Part shown: positions 34,535 to 46,304 of the stretch, piece by piece | How the letters are laid out: the number at the start of each line of letters is the position of its first letter | Numbering within the stretch: position 1 is the first letter of the stretch | Origin: Davidsoniella eucalypti | Lineage: Eukaryota; Ascomycota; Sordariomycetes; Microascales; Ceratocystidaceae | DNA length: 64,000 nt | NCBI GenBank assembly: GCA_004009845.1 | Contig: RMBW01000053.1 | Location: 124,001-188,000 of the forward strand | Reading direction: 5' to 3' | The notes under the pieces: generated by a model | Told to the model about the DNA's origin: nothing | Databases searched by the model: none | What the model saw: only the letters and a program-made list of their open reading frames with translations | Position numbers and translations under genes: made by a program

Positions 34535-35098
34535 AGGAGATGGAGAGATAGGCCTCTCACACCTCTTTCTAGCAAGATATGGCAAACGGAGACGGGTGGG
34601 GAACATAATTTCTTTTACTTGGTTTCTAGTGCGTTACAGTCGCAGCCAGAGCCATTCACGACGACCTATGCACAGATTGTTGATACCTTGACCATTTTTT
34701 CTTCTTTCTAAATTTTTTTTTCTATTTTTTGTTGCATTTCATTTTCATTGCTACCATAGTATCTGGAGTATCAGTACTACTGCCTAGCACCTTTGTCGTC
34801 AAGTTTGTAATTTCTACTTTAGACTGGCTGACTGATTTGACTATATCACTACTATTATACTACTACTTACTGCATTGGCGGAGCTCTTGTTTTTCTTCTT
34901 TCGATTTTCCTGCACTTTGTTTTCTTCATTCATTGTCCCAGATCACCAACACCAATAGATAGAATGAACATTTATGGTAATTATCTTATTTTTTTATTTT
35001 TTTTCTACTGTTATTGTGTTACTTACTATCTTGTGATAGTCGAAGATGGATTTTTTCCTCTTTCTGTAATTCCATTATCCTCCTAACCTCCGATAACT
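34535..35098. other. Intergenic between convergent J-protein and MFS genes
   Basis: About 560 bp of T-rich sequence shared by the 3' ends of two convergent genes. No feature beyond likely polyadenylation regions. Confidence 0.45.
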
Positions 35099-37319
35099 TT
35101 ATAGAATTTGCGTTCCCCGAGTCTCGACCGGGATCAACGAAATACCTATAAAGGCTAACATAATCAACCAGCCAGCTAATATGACTGGAACTGTAGCGCC
35201 ATCTCCTGGTAACGTGGCCGCAATGATAGGTGCCAATAGCCCCAGTGCGCGGTTCAAGAAGCTAGCGACTCCAACGCCTGCTCCACGCACTGGAGCAGCG
35301 AAGAGCTCAGGCGTATAGGCATAGAGAACACCATACATGATATTCTGGGCAAAGGCCACAGCACATGAAAGCACAAGGCGGGCGCACTCAGAGGTCTGCA
35401 GCACAAACATGAAGAGAAAGCCGGCCGATAGCAGCGTTGAGAAGGCCAATGTGCCCCGACGGCCAAGCAGCGGCGAGTCGAGGTCGACCAGATAAGCAGC
35501 AAGGAGGGAGGCTGGAATACCGCAGAGACTGGTTAGGAAGTAGTTGCGATATGTGTTGGGCGCGTTATCGGCGGTGCTTCCGGGTGGATGTGAAAGATAT
35601 TGTGGTAGGAAAGCGTTGAAGAGCGGATAGCCGAGGCCGATCATAGCCCAGGCGAACCAGATCAGGCCAGTAGCCCAGCCCATTCTACGCGAACGGAAGA
35701 GTGGCCTGATACGGTCCAGGGAGAATGCCGAGAGGGCGTCTCGGATGACCATGGCGAGACGGCGCCAAACGTCATAGTCTGCGACCTGAGCTTCTTGCAT
35801 AGCGACAGCGTCTTGAGCCAGCAAGTCTTCCTCATCAGCCGAGGTTGGCGCAGCAGTCGAAGAGCGTGAAGTCACGGCTCGCAGTACGTCCAGGCTAAGC
35901 CAAGTCTCGGCGCCGTTGCGGTAGGCGAGTTCCTGTACGGCACGCACTGCACCAACATCGTCACCACGTGACAGCAGGAATTTGGGCGACTCGATCATAT
36001 CGAAAACAAGCACGCGTGCAGCAGCCAACAGTGCGGTGAGTAGGGCTAGATGGAACACATACGTCCGCCACTGATGCTCGGCCTCGCTAGCTGCCAGATC
36101 GCCGAGAAGGTCGCCGATCAGAAGACGGCTGTTAGTGCTACCGCCAAGTAGACTGTGCGACTCCAGCTTGACAGTCTTGTTCTCGGCGCCGGAGAAGTAA
36201 ACCCATCCGCAGCTGGCAGCGACAAGCTGGCCGGTCGGCCACCACACAGACAACAGGGTCAGCAGGTATCCGTGCGACGCGGGCAAGAACTCGAGGAAGA
36301 CGGCACCGTCGATGGGGAGACTACCACCGACACCGGAGCCGAGCAGAGCAAGTGCTACGCAAAGAAGTGGCCATGACGGCGCATAGGAGGCGGCTATGGC
36401 GGCTACGCAGGTAAGTGGAAGCGTGGCGCTAAAGGATAGACGACGGCCGAAGATGTCACTAGCCATACCCCAGATAAAGCTACCGATACAGAGACCGAGA
36501 AAGAGAAAGGTGGAGGTGTACCGGATGCGCTTCTCTGGGATGTCGAATGAAACGCTTAGAGACGGCAAAGTGAGGGCAATGCCCTGCATCCAGATACTGA
36601 AAGGACGGCAGGTTAGCCTTGGGATTGAAGACCTGAGCTTGAGGAGAGAAGATCACTTACTTGTCACACATCCACCCCATTCCGCTGACTAGAAACAACT
36701 CCCAGTTGTACATGCCCATGCCGATATCGTCCATGGCCTTTGTGATTAGCCGAGCCTTGGCCTCATACAGATTCTGCGGCGTGGCCTGACGCAAACCACC
36801 ATCATCGCCGGCCTCGGCATCGTCCGCGCCACGCCGCCACACAAGACGTTTCAAGGTGTTGATACCGTAAGCGCCAAAGTCCTCTTCGTCGTCCTCGTAC
36901 AGCGAACTACGACGCGTTGCATTGCTGCTTTGTGAGCCGTAGCGCGCATGGTGTTGGTGATGTCCACAGCCAGACGAGTTCTGTGCGAGTAGCGGCGTGC
37001 TGGCGTCGCTGGACACACTGCCGTGCTTGCTAGTATTTATGCTCTTGCCGCCGCAGTCATTGTTTCTCTGCATGAAACTGCTGTTGACCGCGGCAATAGT
37101 GTTTGTGAGGTGGCCATTGTTAGCGGAAGTCTGTCCGGACCCGGAATTTCCTACTGCTACTGATGCTGATGCTGGGTGGCATTGTGGACATGAGAGACGC
37201 TTGGCTTCGGCACGGGCTGCAGCTTCACCTAAAGTGATCAGCACGGAGCCTTCGCGGGACAAGGTCTGAGAATCATCATCGGAGTCGCCGAAACAAAAGT
37301 CGTAGGCAAACCGGGGCAT
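35099..37319 (-). CDS. MFS transporter, SV2/sugar-porter-like
   Basis: Two exons on the minus strand, 37319-36661 and 36596-35099, with a 64-nt intron (GTAAGT...TCAG), giving about 718 aa. The first 190 residues are hydrophilic, with a Ser/Asn/His-rich stretch. The transporter core begins near GMGMYNWELFLVSGMGWMCD and has the expected spans, with the MFS loop signature GMASDIFGRRLSF after helix 2 and DLDSPLLGRRGTL in the second half. This arrangement is typical of SV2-like fungal transporters. The substrate cannot be assigned. The start is ATG 37319; an in-frame TTG 18 nt upstream is unlikely. The gene is divergent from shr3, sharing 1.85 kb of upstream DNA. Confidence 0.9.
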
Positions 37320-39172
37320 ATTCGATATTATTCTCAAGAGAAGTCCAGAAGCGACAGGATAAGGAATTGCTTGAGACTGTGGAGAACGCAGGTATCAAAC
37401 GCCGTTTAAGGCAGCTCCGGATCAAACGTCAAAACGTCAAAAATCGGTTCGGTTCGTCCTACTTATAAGCTTAAAGAAACACCTCCTATACCATGAAAAT
37501 TGATGATGGAAAAGTTATTAAAAAGATTAGGAGAGTTCCGTAAATCAACAATGAAGAAAAGGTTTATGAAGAAGCACACAGGAAAGAAAAAGAAAGAAAG
37601 GTGGGAAACTACCAACGTATAAATGTTGCCCTCTCGCCCTTTTTTAATTTTTTTAATTCTTTTTTTTTCCGGTTTCGTTAAATATTTGGAGGTCCAAGAA
37701 AGCTAAAAAAGAGACGCCACATGAAATCTAGAGCTTCAAACCGCCACTTAAAAACGAAAAGAGTTGAGATAAAATAAATGGGAAAGAGAGAAAAATCAGG
37801 TGCCCATGGTGATTTGTTTTGTAACTCAAGAAAGAAAAAGAAAAAAAAAGTCACGATATTCTACGTGAGTTCCTTCCTCCTACTGCAGAGAAAAAAAAGA
37901 ACATAAATCGCTTACCGATATATTACGTTCTATCAGTGCACTCTTATACATGATTTCATTATTCCCTCTTTTTTTTTCCTTCTTTTCCCCTAGTTTCTAG
38001 AAGGCAACATAGTAAAAAGAGAGAAGAAGTAGAACAAGAAAAGAAAAGAAGAAAAAAAACAGTAAAATACAAATAAAAAGTAATTCTTAGGTGCTACTTT
38101 GAACATTCTTTTTTTTTTTCTTCACCGATCTTCTTCGGTTAAGGAATAAGTCCAAAGATAACTTACTACATATCACTACTTTACTGTTTACCATTTGACT
38201 CTTTGGGGGCTTATTCATGCTATTGAAATAGCTCTAGTCTAGCTAAATATACAAGGATTTGAACCCATCTATAGATTAAAGAAAATAAAAAATAAAAATA
38301 AAAAAGCAACACAACAGGCAAACAAACCCCACGCCGCAAAATGCCTTGCTTTTAGCCCACAGCTACTAATAAGTTTCCAATATTTATGTAGAAGACCAAG
38401 TTCTGAAAGGAGCTGCAGAATTTGTCTCATAATAACTAACATGCAGCTTAACATCAGACTTGTCTTTGATTAACCTATTAGTCTGTATTGTCGGCATCTT
38501 CTTACTCTATTCCAATGTATATAAACTCATATATACAGCAAGGGAAATACACTGATCTTCTTTATTTGTCTCTTATAACGTTCCATTTATCATCCCACGT
38601 TCAACCCACGCAAACCCAAGTTTTAGAACCAAAAAAAAAATACATGTACCGTTATTATACTCAAACTGTAAAAAAGTACAAAAGAAGGATAAATTTGGGT
38701 TTCTAGAGTTCTCTTCTGCAGAATCCTCTTTCCTTCCTTGTCCGCCTTTTTTTCTTCTCTGTTTTCCTACATGTACTTTTTCCCTTCTTGGAATATGATC
38801 CGAAACGGGGCATGCCATTTCAACATGACAGGTAACCCTATTCATATATATCTAACCCTGTTCTCCACCAGAAGTTGATCCTAATATTAATGAAGACCTG
38901 GCAACAACCCCAAATAAAGCCCAGAATTTGGTTCAAACTTTCGGAAGCATCAAACCGGGGGCCCAATGAAAAGACAGAAGTTACTATTTTGGTCTTTTTT
39001 CTTTTTCCCTTGTTGCTATTTGGTTTTTTTTCTGTTAATGTTTCTTTTTTTTTTAATTCTGATTTCTTTTAAAAGAGACAACCCCTCATTCACTCCAACA
39101 AGAGATCGTTTCTTTTGTCTTCATCATCTTCTTTTTATATTCGCCGTATTATTGCCTACTTGTTAGCTCATC
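37320..39172. promoter_or_regulatory. Divergent intergenic region between the MFS transporter and shr3
   Basis: 1853 bp between two divergent start codons. It is packed with A and T homopolymer runs (about 37640-37670, 37830-37850, 37970-38060, 38110-38125, 38280-38305, 38630-38640, 39045-39060). Long poly(dA:dT) tracts exclude nucleosomes in fungal promoters, so this may hold two open promoters. No gene is supported here. Confidence 0.5.
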
Positions 39173-39902
39173 ATGTCCAAGTGGATCGATCACTCCAAGT
39201 CGACTGTGTCGCGCAATTATCGCGGCACCGGTTCTTTCGCAACCTTTATGATTATCGGGCGTACGTAACTAATTCTTTATTATCCCGATGGTCCCATTGG
39301 CGCTTCTAACCCAACGCAAAACAACTGACCGGCGTTTTATCTTCTCTCTAGCTACCTGCTTTTTCCTAGGCATTCTCTTCGCCTCGTTTCCCTACGACTA
39401 CCCGCTTCTGTGGACTTCTGACCCCGTGCCCGCCTCGTACTATGATCAACTCGCCACCCACCTAGCCTTTATGCATCAGGCTCCTCCTCTGATCGGGCGC
39501 ATCCTCAACATCGTCATGAGCGTCGGTTTCGGCGGTTTCTTCCTCAAACTCTTCCGCGCCTCCGAAGCCAATTTCCTCTTCGACGGTGCCTCGCTCATTC
39601 TCTACTTCATCGGTGTCGCCGTCTACATCTCGAACATCGTCAAGACTCTGCGTGCTGTTTCGGCTGATATCTGGAACGACGCTGCCTGGATCGAGGAGGG
39701 TCGCAAGGCCCTCGAGACTGGCGAGGTCTATGTCGGTAGAGAAGATTCCATGCGTATTTTGTCTGCCTCGAACACTATTCTGGCCCTCGTCCTCGTCGGT
39801 GTCTTGGTCCTCCAGGCTGGGCAGTGGTACGCTGAGCACAAGGAACTCGACGATCTCGAGAAGGAGGAGGCTGAGAAGGCCAAGGAACAGAAGTCTGAGT
39901 AG
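39173..39902 (+). CDS. shr3: Shr3-type ER chaperone for amino-acid permeases
   Basis: Two exons, 39173-39260 and 39352-39902, with a 91-nt intron (GTACGT...CTAG), giving 212 aa. It has four hydrophobic spans: one across the exon junction (CFFLGILFASFPYDYPLLW), then near IGRILNIVMSVGFGGFF, ASLILYFIGVAVYISNIV and NTILALVLVGVLVLQAG. The protein ends in a charged Glu/Lys tail, as in Shr3. The SASNTILALVLVG...LQAGQWY region is the family's most recognisable part. Shr3 sits in the ER membrane and keeps newly made amino-acid permeases folded until they enter COPII vesicles. Confidence 0.93.
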
Positions 39903-40201
39903 AAAAGGTAGAGGAGAAGAGGGGTCTGTTTTCGAATCTCATCTTAGCAATCGAGATGAAATCATACTTGTACCATTATACATATATCCTGAGCATACTG
40001 TACTGTTAATCTTCATCTCATATAAAACATCATTATCACACATATCAAGCATTGATTTTTATGACTATCTATTTTAACGTGAAATGTGACTCTGTATTCT
40101 CTATCTTAGTGTGATGTTCAGATCGCTTTTTTTTCTCCTTACATGTTTATGATAGAGCTAGCTTTTGTCTTGTTTATCTTCATCTCTCTTTTATCCTGCG
40201 A

Positions 40202-43200
40202 TCACTCAAGCTTCAGCTGCTCAAACTGCTTGATAGTGCCCTCGAAACCCTTGGCCTCAGACTCTAGATCAATCAACTTCTTGGCATCGGTCTCGCGGAT
40301 AGATGCTGCCACCTTCTCCTGGTACTTGGGGTCAGCCAACAACTTGTTCTGCTTGCTGATACCAGCCTGAACCTTATCCAGCTTATTTTGCGCCTTGGCA
40401 ATCTCAGCGTCTAGGTCAACACGGCCCTTGACATATAGGTAGGCAACTGCCTCCGAACCAACGGGGTAGGCGACGCAACCAGCAGGGCGAGAGGATGTGG
40501 GAGGAAGAATCTCAACCTCCTTGCAGCCCTTGCCGCACAGAGTCTTGATCGAGGGAGTCTCGGCAGTGATAGTGGCCAGCGAGGTCTCGTCCAGAGCCTG
40601 GAAGAGAACTGTTTGAATGGATATGTTAGTATGTCAAGATACAACAATGGCTCATATAGAGTTATATATAGGAAAAAAAGACTTACCCTTGCCCTCCTCC
40701 TTGATCTGGTACTCACTCATTAGTGAACGAGCACCACGTGAGCAAACCATGACAAGCTCGTAAGCAGCCTCAGCATCGGGGCTGAATAGCTTCTCATCGA
40801 ACTCGGGGTAGGTAGCCAGCATGATAGACTCGGTCTTGTCTTCGGGCCGGCGGGGAAGACGCTGCCACAGCTCCTCAGAAACTAGTAGGGATATTAGTAA
40901 AGATATATATGTGACGATGAGGCGTTAAAGACTTACTGAAGGGCATGAAGGGGTGGATCAGCAAAAGGGCAGCCTCTAGGGTGGTGTATAGGGTCTGCAA
41001 AGAGCTCTCCTGTTCCTCTGGGGTACCATCCTGAATGATAGACTTGGAGTTCTCAATCCAGACATCACATAGGTGGTTCCACCAGTACTGGTAAACCAGA
41101 TTAGAAGCCTTTTGGAACTCACGAGCCTCGAGAGCCTCGTTGATCTCCTTGGCAGCCGTGGTCATCTTGCTTAGAATCCACTTCTCAGCTAGAGTGACAC
41201 CAGGCGCGATCTTAGCCTTAGGCTTGAAGTCCTCCGGCAGCTTGCCCAGGACGAACTTGCCAGCTTGCCAGATCTTGTTGGAGAAACGGCGCATAGCAGC
41301 CAGAATCTTGATGTCCAGGTTGATATCACTACCAGAGGGAGCAGTAGCGGAAACCATAAAGAAACGCAGAGCGTCGGCACCGCATTGGGGGATGCCCTCA
41401 GGGAAAGCTTGACGCTGCCACTTAGTGGCCTTTTCAACCTCGTTGGGGTGCAGGTTGCCGTGTAGAAGCTGGGCGTTGAGATCCTCCAGAGAGATACCAG
41501 CAATGGCATCAAGAGGAGAAATGGTGTTACCTAGAGACTTGGACATTTTGCGGCCCTCGTTATCACGGACAAGAGAGTGACAGAAAACCTCCTTGAAGGG
41601 GACCTTGCCGGTCAACTTGATACCCATCATGATCATGCGGGCAATCCAGAAAAAGATGATGTCCCAACCTGTCTCCAGGACGGACGTAGGGAAGAAGCGT
41701 TCCAGATCCAGGGACTTGTTGTCGGGCCAGCCCAGAGTGCTAAAGGGCCACAGGCCACTGCTGAACCAAGTGTCTAGAACATCCTCGTCACGGACAAGCT
41801 TGAAGGTCTTGCCGGGCAGAGCCTTCTCGGCCTTGGCGCGAGCTTCCTCTTCAGTACGGCCAGCGTACCAGCGCTCGTTAGAGACATCAGTCTCCTCGCC
41901 CTCGACAATGGCCTGGTACACAGGGCACTGGTGACCCCACCAAAGCTGACGAGAGATACACCAATCTTGGATGTTGTCGGGGTGCATCCACGACAGGAAC
42001 ATGTTTCTGGCAGTTGAGGGACGAATATCGATCTCGCCAGACTTGACGGCGTCGACGGCAGCAGCAGCTAGCTTATCAGTCTTGACCCACCACTGGGGCT
42101 TCAGGATAGGCTCGATGATATCCTTGGACCGGTCGCAGATAGGAACCTTCATGGGGTTAGGCTCAACCTTGACCCACAGGCCCTTGGCCTTCAGGTCTTC
42201 CTGGACCTTGTAACGGACGTCGAAACGCTTCTGGCCCTTGTAAGGACCGGCGTTCTCGTTCAAGAGACCATCATCGGTCAGGATGTTGATGAACTCTAGC
42301 TTGTGCTTCTGGCCCAGGTTGAAATCGTTGGGGTCGTGGGCAGGAGTTAGCTTGACGGCTCCAGTACCGAACTCCATCTCGACATATTCATCAGCGACGA
42401 TAGGAAGCTTGCGGTCAAGGAAGGGGTGAATGGCATTCTTGCCGACTAGGTGAGTGTAGCGCTTGTCAGAGGGGTGCACAGCGATACCAGTGTCACCCAG
42501 CATAGTCTCGATACGGGTGGTAGCAACTTCGATGGTCTCATCAGAACCCTCGATCTGGTACTTGAAGTGGACAATGACACCAAACTCGACCTTGCGGTCG
42601 TAGCCTGGGACATCCAGCAGAGTGCGGCCAGTCAATTCCTTGTTGTTGACCTCCAGGTTGGAAACAGCGGTACTCAAACGAGTCGACCAGTTAACCAGAC
42701 GGTTGGCACGGTAGATGATGCCCTCCTCGTGGAAGGAAACGAAGGCCTCGGTAACAGCCTTAGACAGACGGGGCTCCATGGTGAAAGCTTCACGGTCCCA
42801 GTCGAACGAGCCACCAAGCTTGGTGAGAGCCTTGTTGATCTTCTTGTGGTACTCCTCCTTCCATTCCCACACACGCTCGATGAACTTTTCGCGACCAAGA
42901 TCGTGACGGGTCTTATTCTCGCGGCGCTGAAGCATGCGCTCGACGACTGACTGGGTAGCGATACCGGCGTGGTCGCAACCAGGAACCCACAGTGCAGAAT
43001 AGCCGCGCATTCTGTGCCAGCGGATCATGGTGTCCTGCAGCGAGTCACCTAGAGCGTGACCCATGTGCAGAGCACCGGTGACGTTGGGGGGAGGATGCAC
43101 AATGACGAAGCTGCCCTTGTCTAGGACAGTGCCGTCGGGCTTCAACTGAGGCTTGAAGTAGCCCTGCTTGTGCCACCACTCATACCAGGCGCTCTCTACA

Positions 43201-43762
43201 GCAACAGCGCTGTAAGCCTTGTAGTGGGGGTGCTCGAGCGACTTGAGGATCTTCTTCTCGCCCTCGGGGGTGTCCTCGATGTACTCGGGGAGAGGCTCTT
43301 CTTCCTTCTTGGCGGGCTTGGCCTTCTTCTCCTTGGCTTGCTTGGGGGCAGCAGAGGTGTCGGCCTTGGCCTTGGCTTTCTGCTCGAACTTGGCCTGCTT
43401 TGCGGCCTTCTTGCGCTCCTTTTCGACTATATAGACAGAGGAAGCCTAGTTAGTATGCGTTTGGGGATGCGCATAAGCACGATGACGTCGGTGCGCAAGT
43501 GGGGATATATCGGACGGCAGTGGCAGGGTTGGAGATCTACGGCGGCACAAGATGTTTGGAGGGATTACTAACGCTCTTTCTCGGTCTTGACCTTGGGCAC
43601 GGTGGGCTGAGCAGCGGCGGGAGCGGCAGCAGCAGCACCGTCTTATATAGCAGCATTAGTTAGCACAAATGGTCACGACAGTCACAGTGGCGCATCCACA
43701 CTATGGACGACAAGCAAAGAGTACTAATTACCCATGGGCGGCTGGGTAGGAGCGGATGCCAT
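40202..43762 (-). CDS. vas1: Valyl-tRNA synthetase
   Basis: Five exons on the minus strand: 43762-43732, 43641-43573, 43426-40937, 40881-40687, 40608-40202, giving about 1063 aa; all junctions keep frame. After an Ala/Pro/Lys-rich eukaryotic N-terminal extension comes the class I core. The HIGH motif is HMGH in PPNVTGALHMGHALGD and the KMSKS motif is in GRKMSKSLGN. An editing domain follows the HIGH region (about TTRIETMLGDT), and the anticodon-binding domain holds LIHPFMPFISEELW. The C-terminus ends in the coiled-coil arm expected for ValRS. It charges tRNA-Val and hydrolyses mischarged Thr-tRNA. One gene commonly serves cytosol and mitochondria in fungi; upstream of the ATG lies a frame that could encode the mitochondrial presequence (separate entry). 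Confidence 0.95.
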
Positions 43763-43915
43763 CGCGCGATATAAAAGCGTATTAACAGAGGATACTCGGG
43801 GATAAGCTCGCGCAACGACGGGATTCAGCAACGATAGATGGTGATGCCGAAGCTTGCAGTTACGCAGTGATCGGAGCGTAAGTGGGAACGTTTTTACTGC
43901 GAAGCCCCCAGTTCT
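43763..43915 (-). promoter_or_regulatory. In-frame, AUG-less upstream extension of vas1 (candidate mitochondrial presequence)
   Basis: Reading upstream from the vas1 ATG the frame stays open for more than 50 codons before a stop, with no ATG. The conceptual peptide lacks Asp and Glu entirely and is rich in Arg, Leu, Ser and His (for example PLTLRSLRNCKLRHHHLS and VARAYPRVSSVNTLLYRA), which is what a mitochondrial presequence looks like. Two ACG codons (43891-43889, with A at -3, and 43879-43877) are plausible non-AUG starts, as known for yeast ALA1; CTG and TTG codons are also present. This is inference; no intron supplying an upstream ATG was searched beyond 44 kb. Confidence 0.5.
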
Positions 43916-44475
43916 TAGACAGGGCTTCCAAAGAGTGAGTCTTAGTCTTTATAGGCACGGCTTCGGGGTAAAGGCTCTGGTACTAGGAGGCTAAGAAGGT
44001 TAGGTTAGTCAGGGTCAAGATTGGTAGGAGGCGGGCAATGACGAAAAATTGAATTGTAATCGCCGGCCCTTGACTCACCACTTGCCGCTCTGTTTTTTTT
44101 TACAAAAGAATAGTCAGTAGTTCTATAGCGTCGAAACCTAGGCCGTTTTTTCTTATAGTGCTAGCATTGAGTAGATAGAGCGCCAACCATTTTTTGGAGG
44201 GGCGCATTTGAGTCGCTAAATACTATGGTGGGGTTGTGCTGCCGCCACACTTGTACGACCGCTTAACTGTGGCGCTCGACTACTTAGTTGAATGACAGCC
44301 ACCTCTTATTTTTTGACTGTAACCATAAAATAGGCAGGCACGTATGTATGGACAGGCTGTTTCGGGCCGTGCAAGTACCTACCACTTGATGAACCGGATA
44401 AAATAATATACTTGTAGAAATAGCGTAGATTGTATGTGACATCCAACTCTTCGAATTCTAGCAATACAGAGTGCA
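43916..44475. promoter_or_regulatory. Divergent promoter region between vas1 and the FIST-like gene
   Basis: About 560 bp upstream of both a minus-strand and a plus-strand start codon. No other gene is supported. A minus-strand 76-codon frame at 44379-44609 is antisense to exon 1 of the FIST-like gene and is rejected. Confidence 0.45.
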
Positions 44476-46037
44476 ATGACTATCACGGCCATATACAGAG
44501 TCGCACCACCCATACTTGCATCGAGATACTCCGTCAGACTTCCTTTTGCCAGATGGAACTCTTCCCAAGCTTCTACGTCGACCTGGTTTATTGGCCCGAG
44601 AGCTGACAAGGTAGCTTGAATGACACCTTTATATGACTCTGTACGGTCAAGCTTACATACCTTCTAGCAAGCTGTCATCGATCACATATCAAAGTATAAT
44701 TCGGCATTGGAGCCATCTCCCTTCGATGCTACAGTAATCCTTGCATCTCCACTGTTCACAAGATGGCTTGATGATGAGAATGTCTTGAAGAGCTTACTTG
44801 GCCAGTCTTCTGCAGACTCCGTCCGAGTTATCTCGGCAGTCGTTGATGGGCTCAGTCCTGCTTCGTATATGGGACTTCCTCGTGAAGGCATCTCAATCAT
44901 ACGGGGTAGCGAGAATGCATTACTTGAAAACCATTCGCTACCGCTCATGCAGAAGCCAGGCAAGTCACATGGGTTTCTTGACATTGTTTCCAAGACGCCA
45001 AGCTCATGGATCACCAGTGTGCCTCTCTCCAACACCGTCTTCAGAAATGGCCGAGAAGCAACTCTCAACGATAGCTACTGGACATCTGAGGATGGAGCAT
45101 TAAGCTTACAAAAGTCCATTCCAGGCTACTATCAGAGAATACTCCTACCACAATCAACAGAGAAGCCAATAGTGCGTGCGCCTTTGATACCTGTCCTACC
45201 CCCAAGGCAGATAACAGGCTGCCTGGGGAATATTCTCAGTGAGATAGATGTCGATGGAACGATTGTGCCCGCTTCGACCGAACTAGAAAGGGTCGTCCCT
45301 AGCATATATAGCACACGGATTGGGTCAACTGAGGAGGCCCGTGGTGTAGAAGTCTGGGCTCTCGTATCGCCAGATAAACAATCCGTTAACAAGAGTATAT
45401 CCCAAGATGTTATCTCACTTTTCAAGGACAGAGACACAGAGGCCACAGAAGCTACTCAGATATCGAAGAAGCTGGAAGGTCTCTTTGACGCCGGCTGTGA
45501 ACTTTACAGGATAGGTATGTCTATATAAAAATGATACAAACTGCAACCATCGTAGTCATTGCTAACCATAATATAGAAAGCGGGGGTGGAGGCTGGGGAA
45601 ACCGAAAGGGGCGTCTTGCCCTCGAGACCAAATGGGAACCAACGACAGCAAAGTCCTCCTCGCCCTTTGGAAACCCCGAATCAGAAGAAATCGATCTACC
45701 GTCCTTTATGCGCCATGGCATTATGCAACGCGGACTCTTAAAGCCCGGCTCGTGGCTACAGTTTCTACTTTCGCCGATGCGGTTCCGATCTAGCCCTGTA
45801 CAAACGCTACCGCCTCCAGCCTTTGTCTTTGGCTCGTCGCGGGATCCCTTAGATGACTCAATTTTATCGAGTGAAGTCATGGCCCAAGGGGATAAAACAC
45901 CCGATATCGAGCTGGTTGAAGATCAATTCTCAGCTCTGGCCAACGAGGGTATTTATATTACAAAAGACGATGGCTCGTCTACTCAGTTGGAAAGTCCATT
46001 CGCCCAAGTCTGTATCTATTCTACAAAGGTAGGCTAG
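44476..46037 (+). CDS. Mitochondrially targeted conserved fungal protein, FIST-like
   Basis: Three exons, 44476-44610, 44668-45514 and 45577-46037, with short introns of 57 and 62 nt (GTAGCT...CTAG; GTATGT...ATAG), giving about 480 aa. Exon 1 (45 codons) has no acidic residue until near its end and carries regular Arg residues (MTITAIYRVAPPILASRYSV), a convincing mitochondrial presequence. Exon 2 begins QAVIDHISKYNSALEPSPFD and contains DATVILASP, ITGCLGNI and DAGCELYRI; exon 3 opens ESGGGGWGNRKGRLALE. The alternation of strands and the Gly/Ser-rich turns recall FIST N/C-domain proteins, which fungi encode as mitochondrial proteins, but I am not sure of that family. Function unknown. Confidence 0.8.
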
Positions 46038-46304
46038 GCGTAGTGTACCATAAATATCTCAATGTATAAATATCACGTACTTTCTAGTTGTATACCTGTA
46101 TCCTACCATATGACTTATTCCGTACACCGCAGCAAATTTTCCCGATATAGCTTAGGTCAACATGATGATACCCAAAAATATTGGCCGAATAATTATCTAT
46201 GTAATGTGAGAGGTGTGTCAATGATGGTCAATATTTATATATACACCAGAGTTCTCATACGAGATCTCTTGTTGAATGTGAAGCCAAAGCCTTCGCTCTA
46301 CACC

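Noticed and set aside
38250..38275. GGATTTGAACCC, an inverse T-loop-like word
   Set aside because: Only three of five T-stem pairs form, and the minus strand upstream has no cloverleaf.
44379..44609. A 76-codon minus-strand frame with a hydrophobic segment
   Set aside because: It is antisense to exon 1 of the FIST-like gene, whose presequence and splice junction are much better supported.
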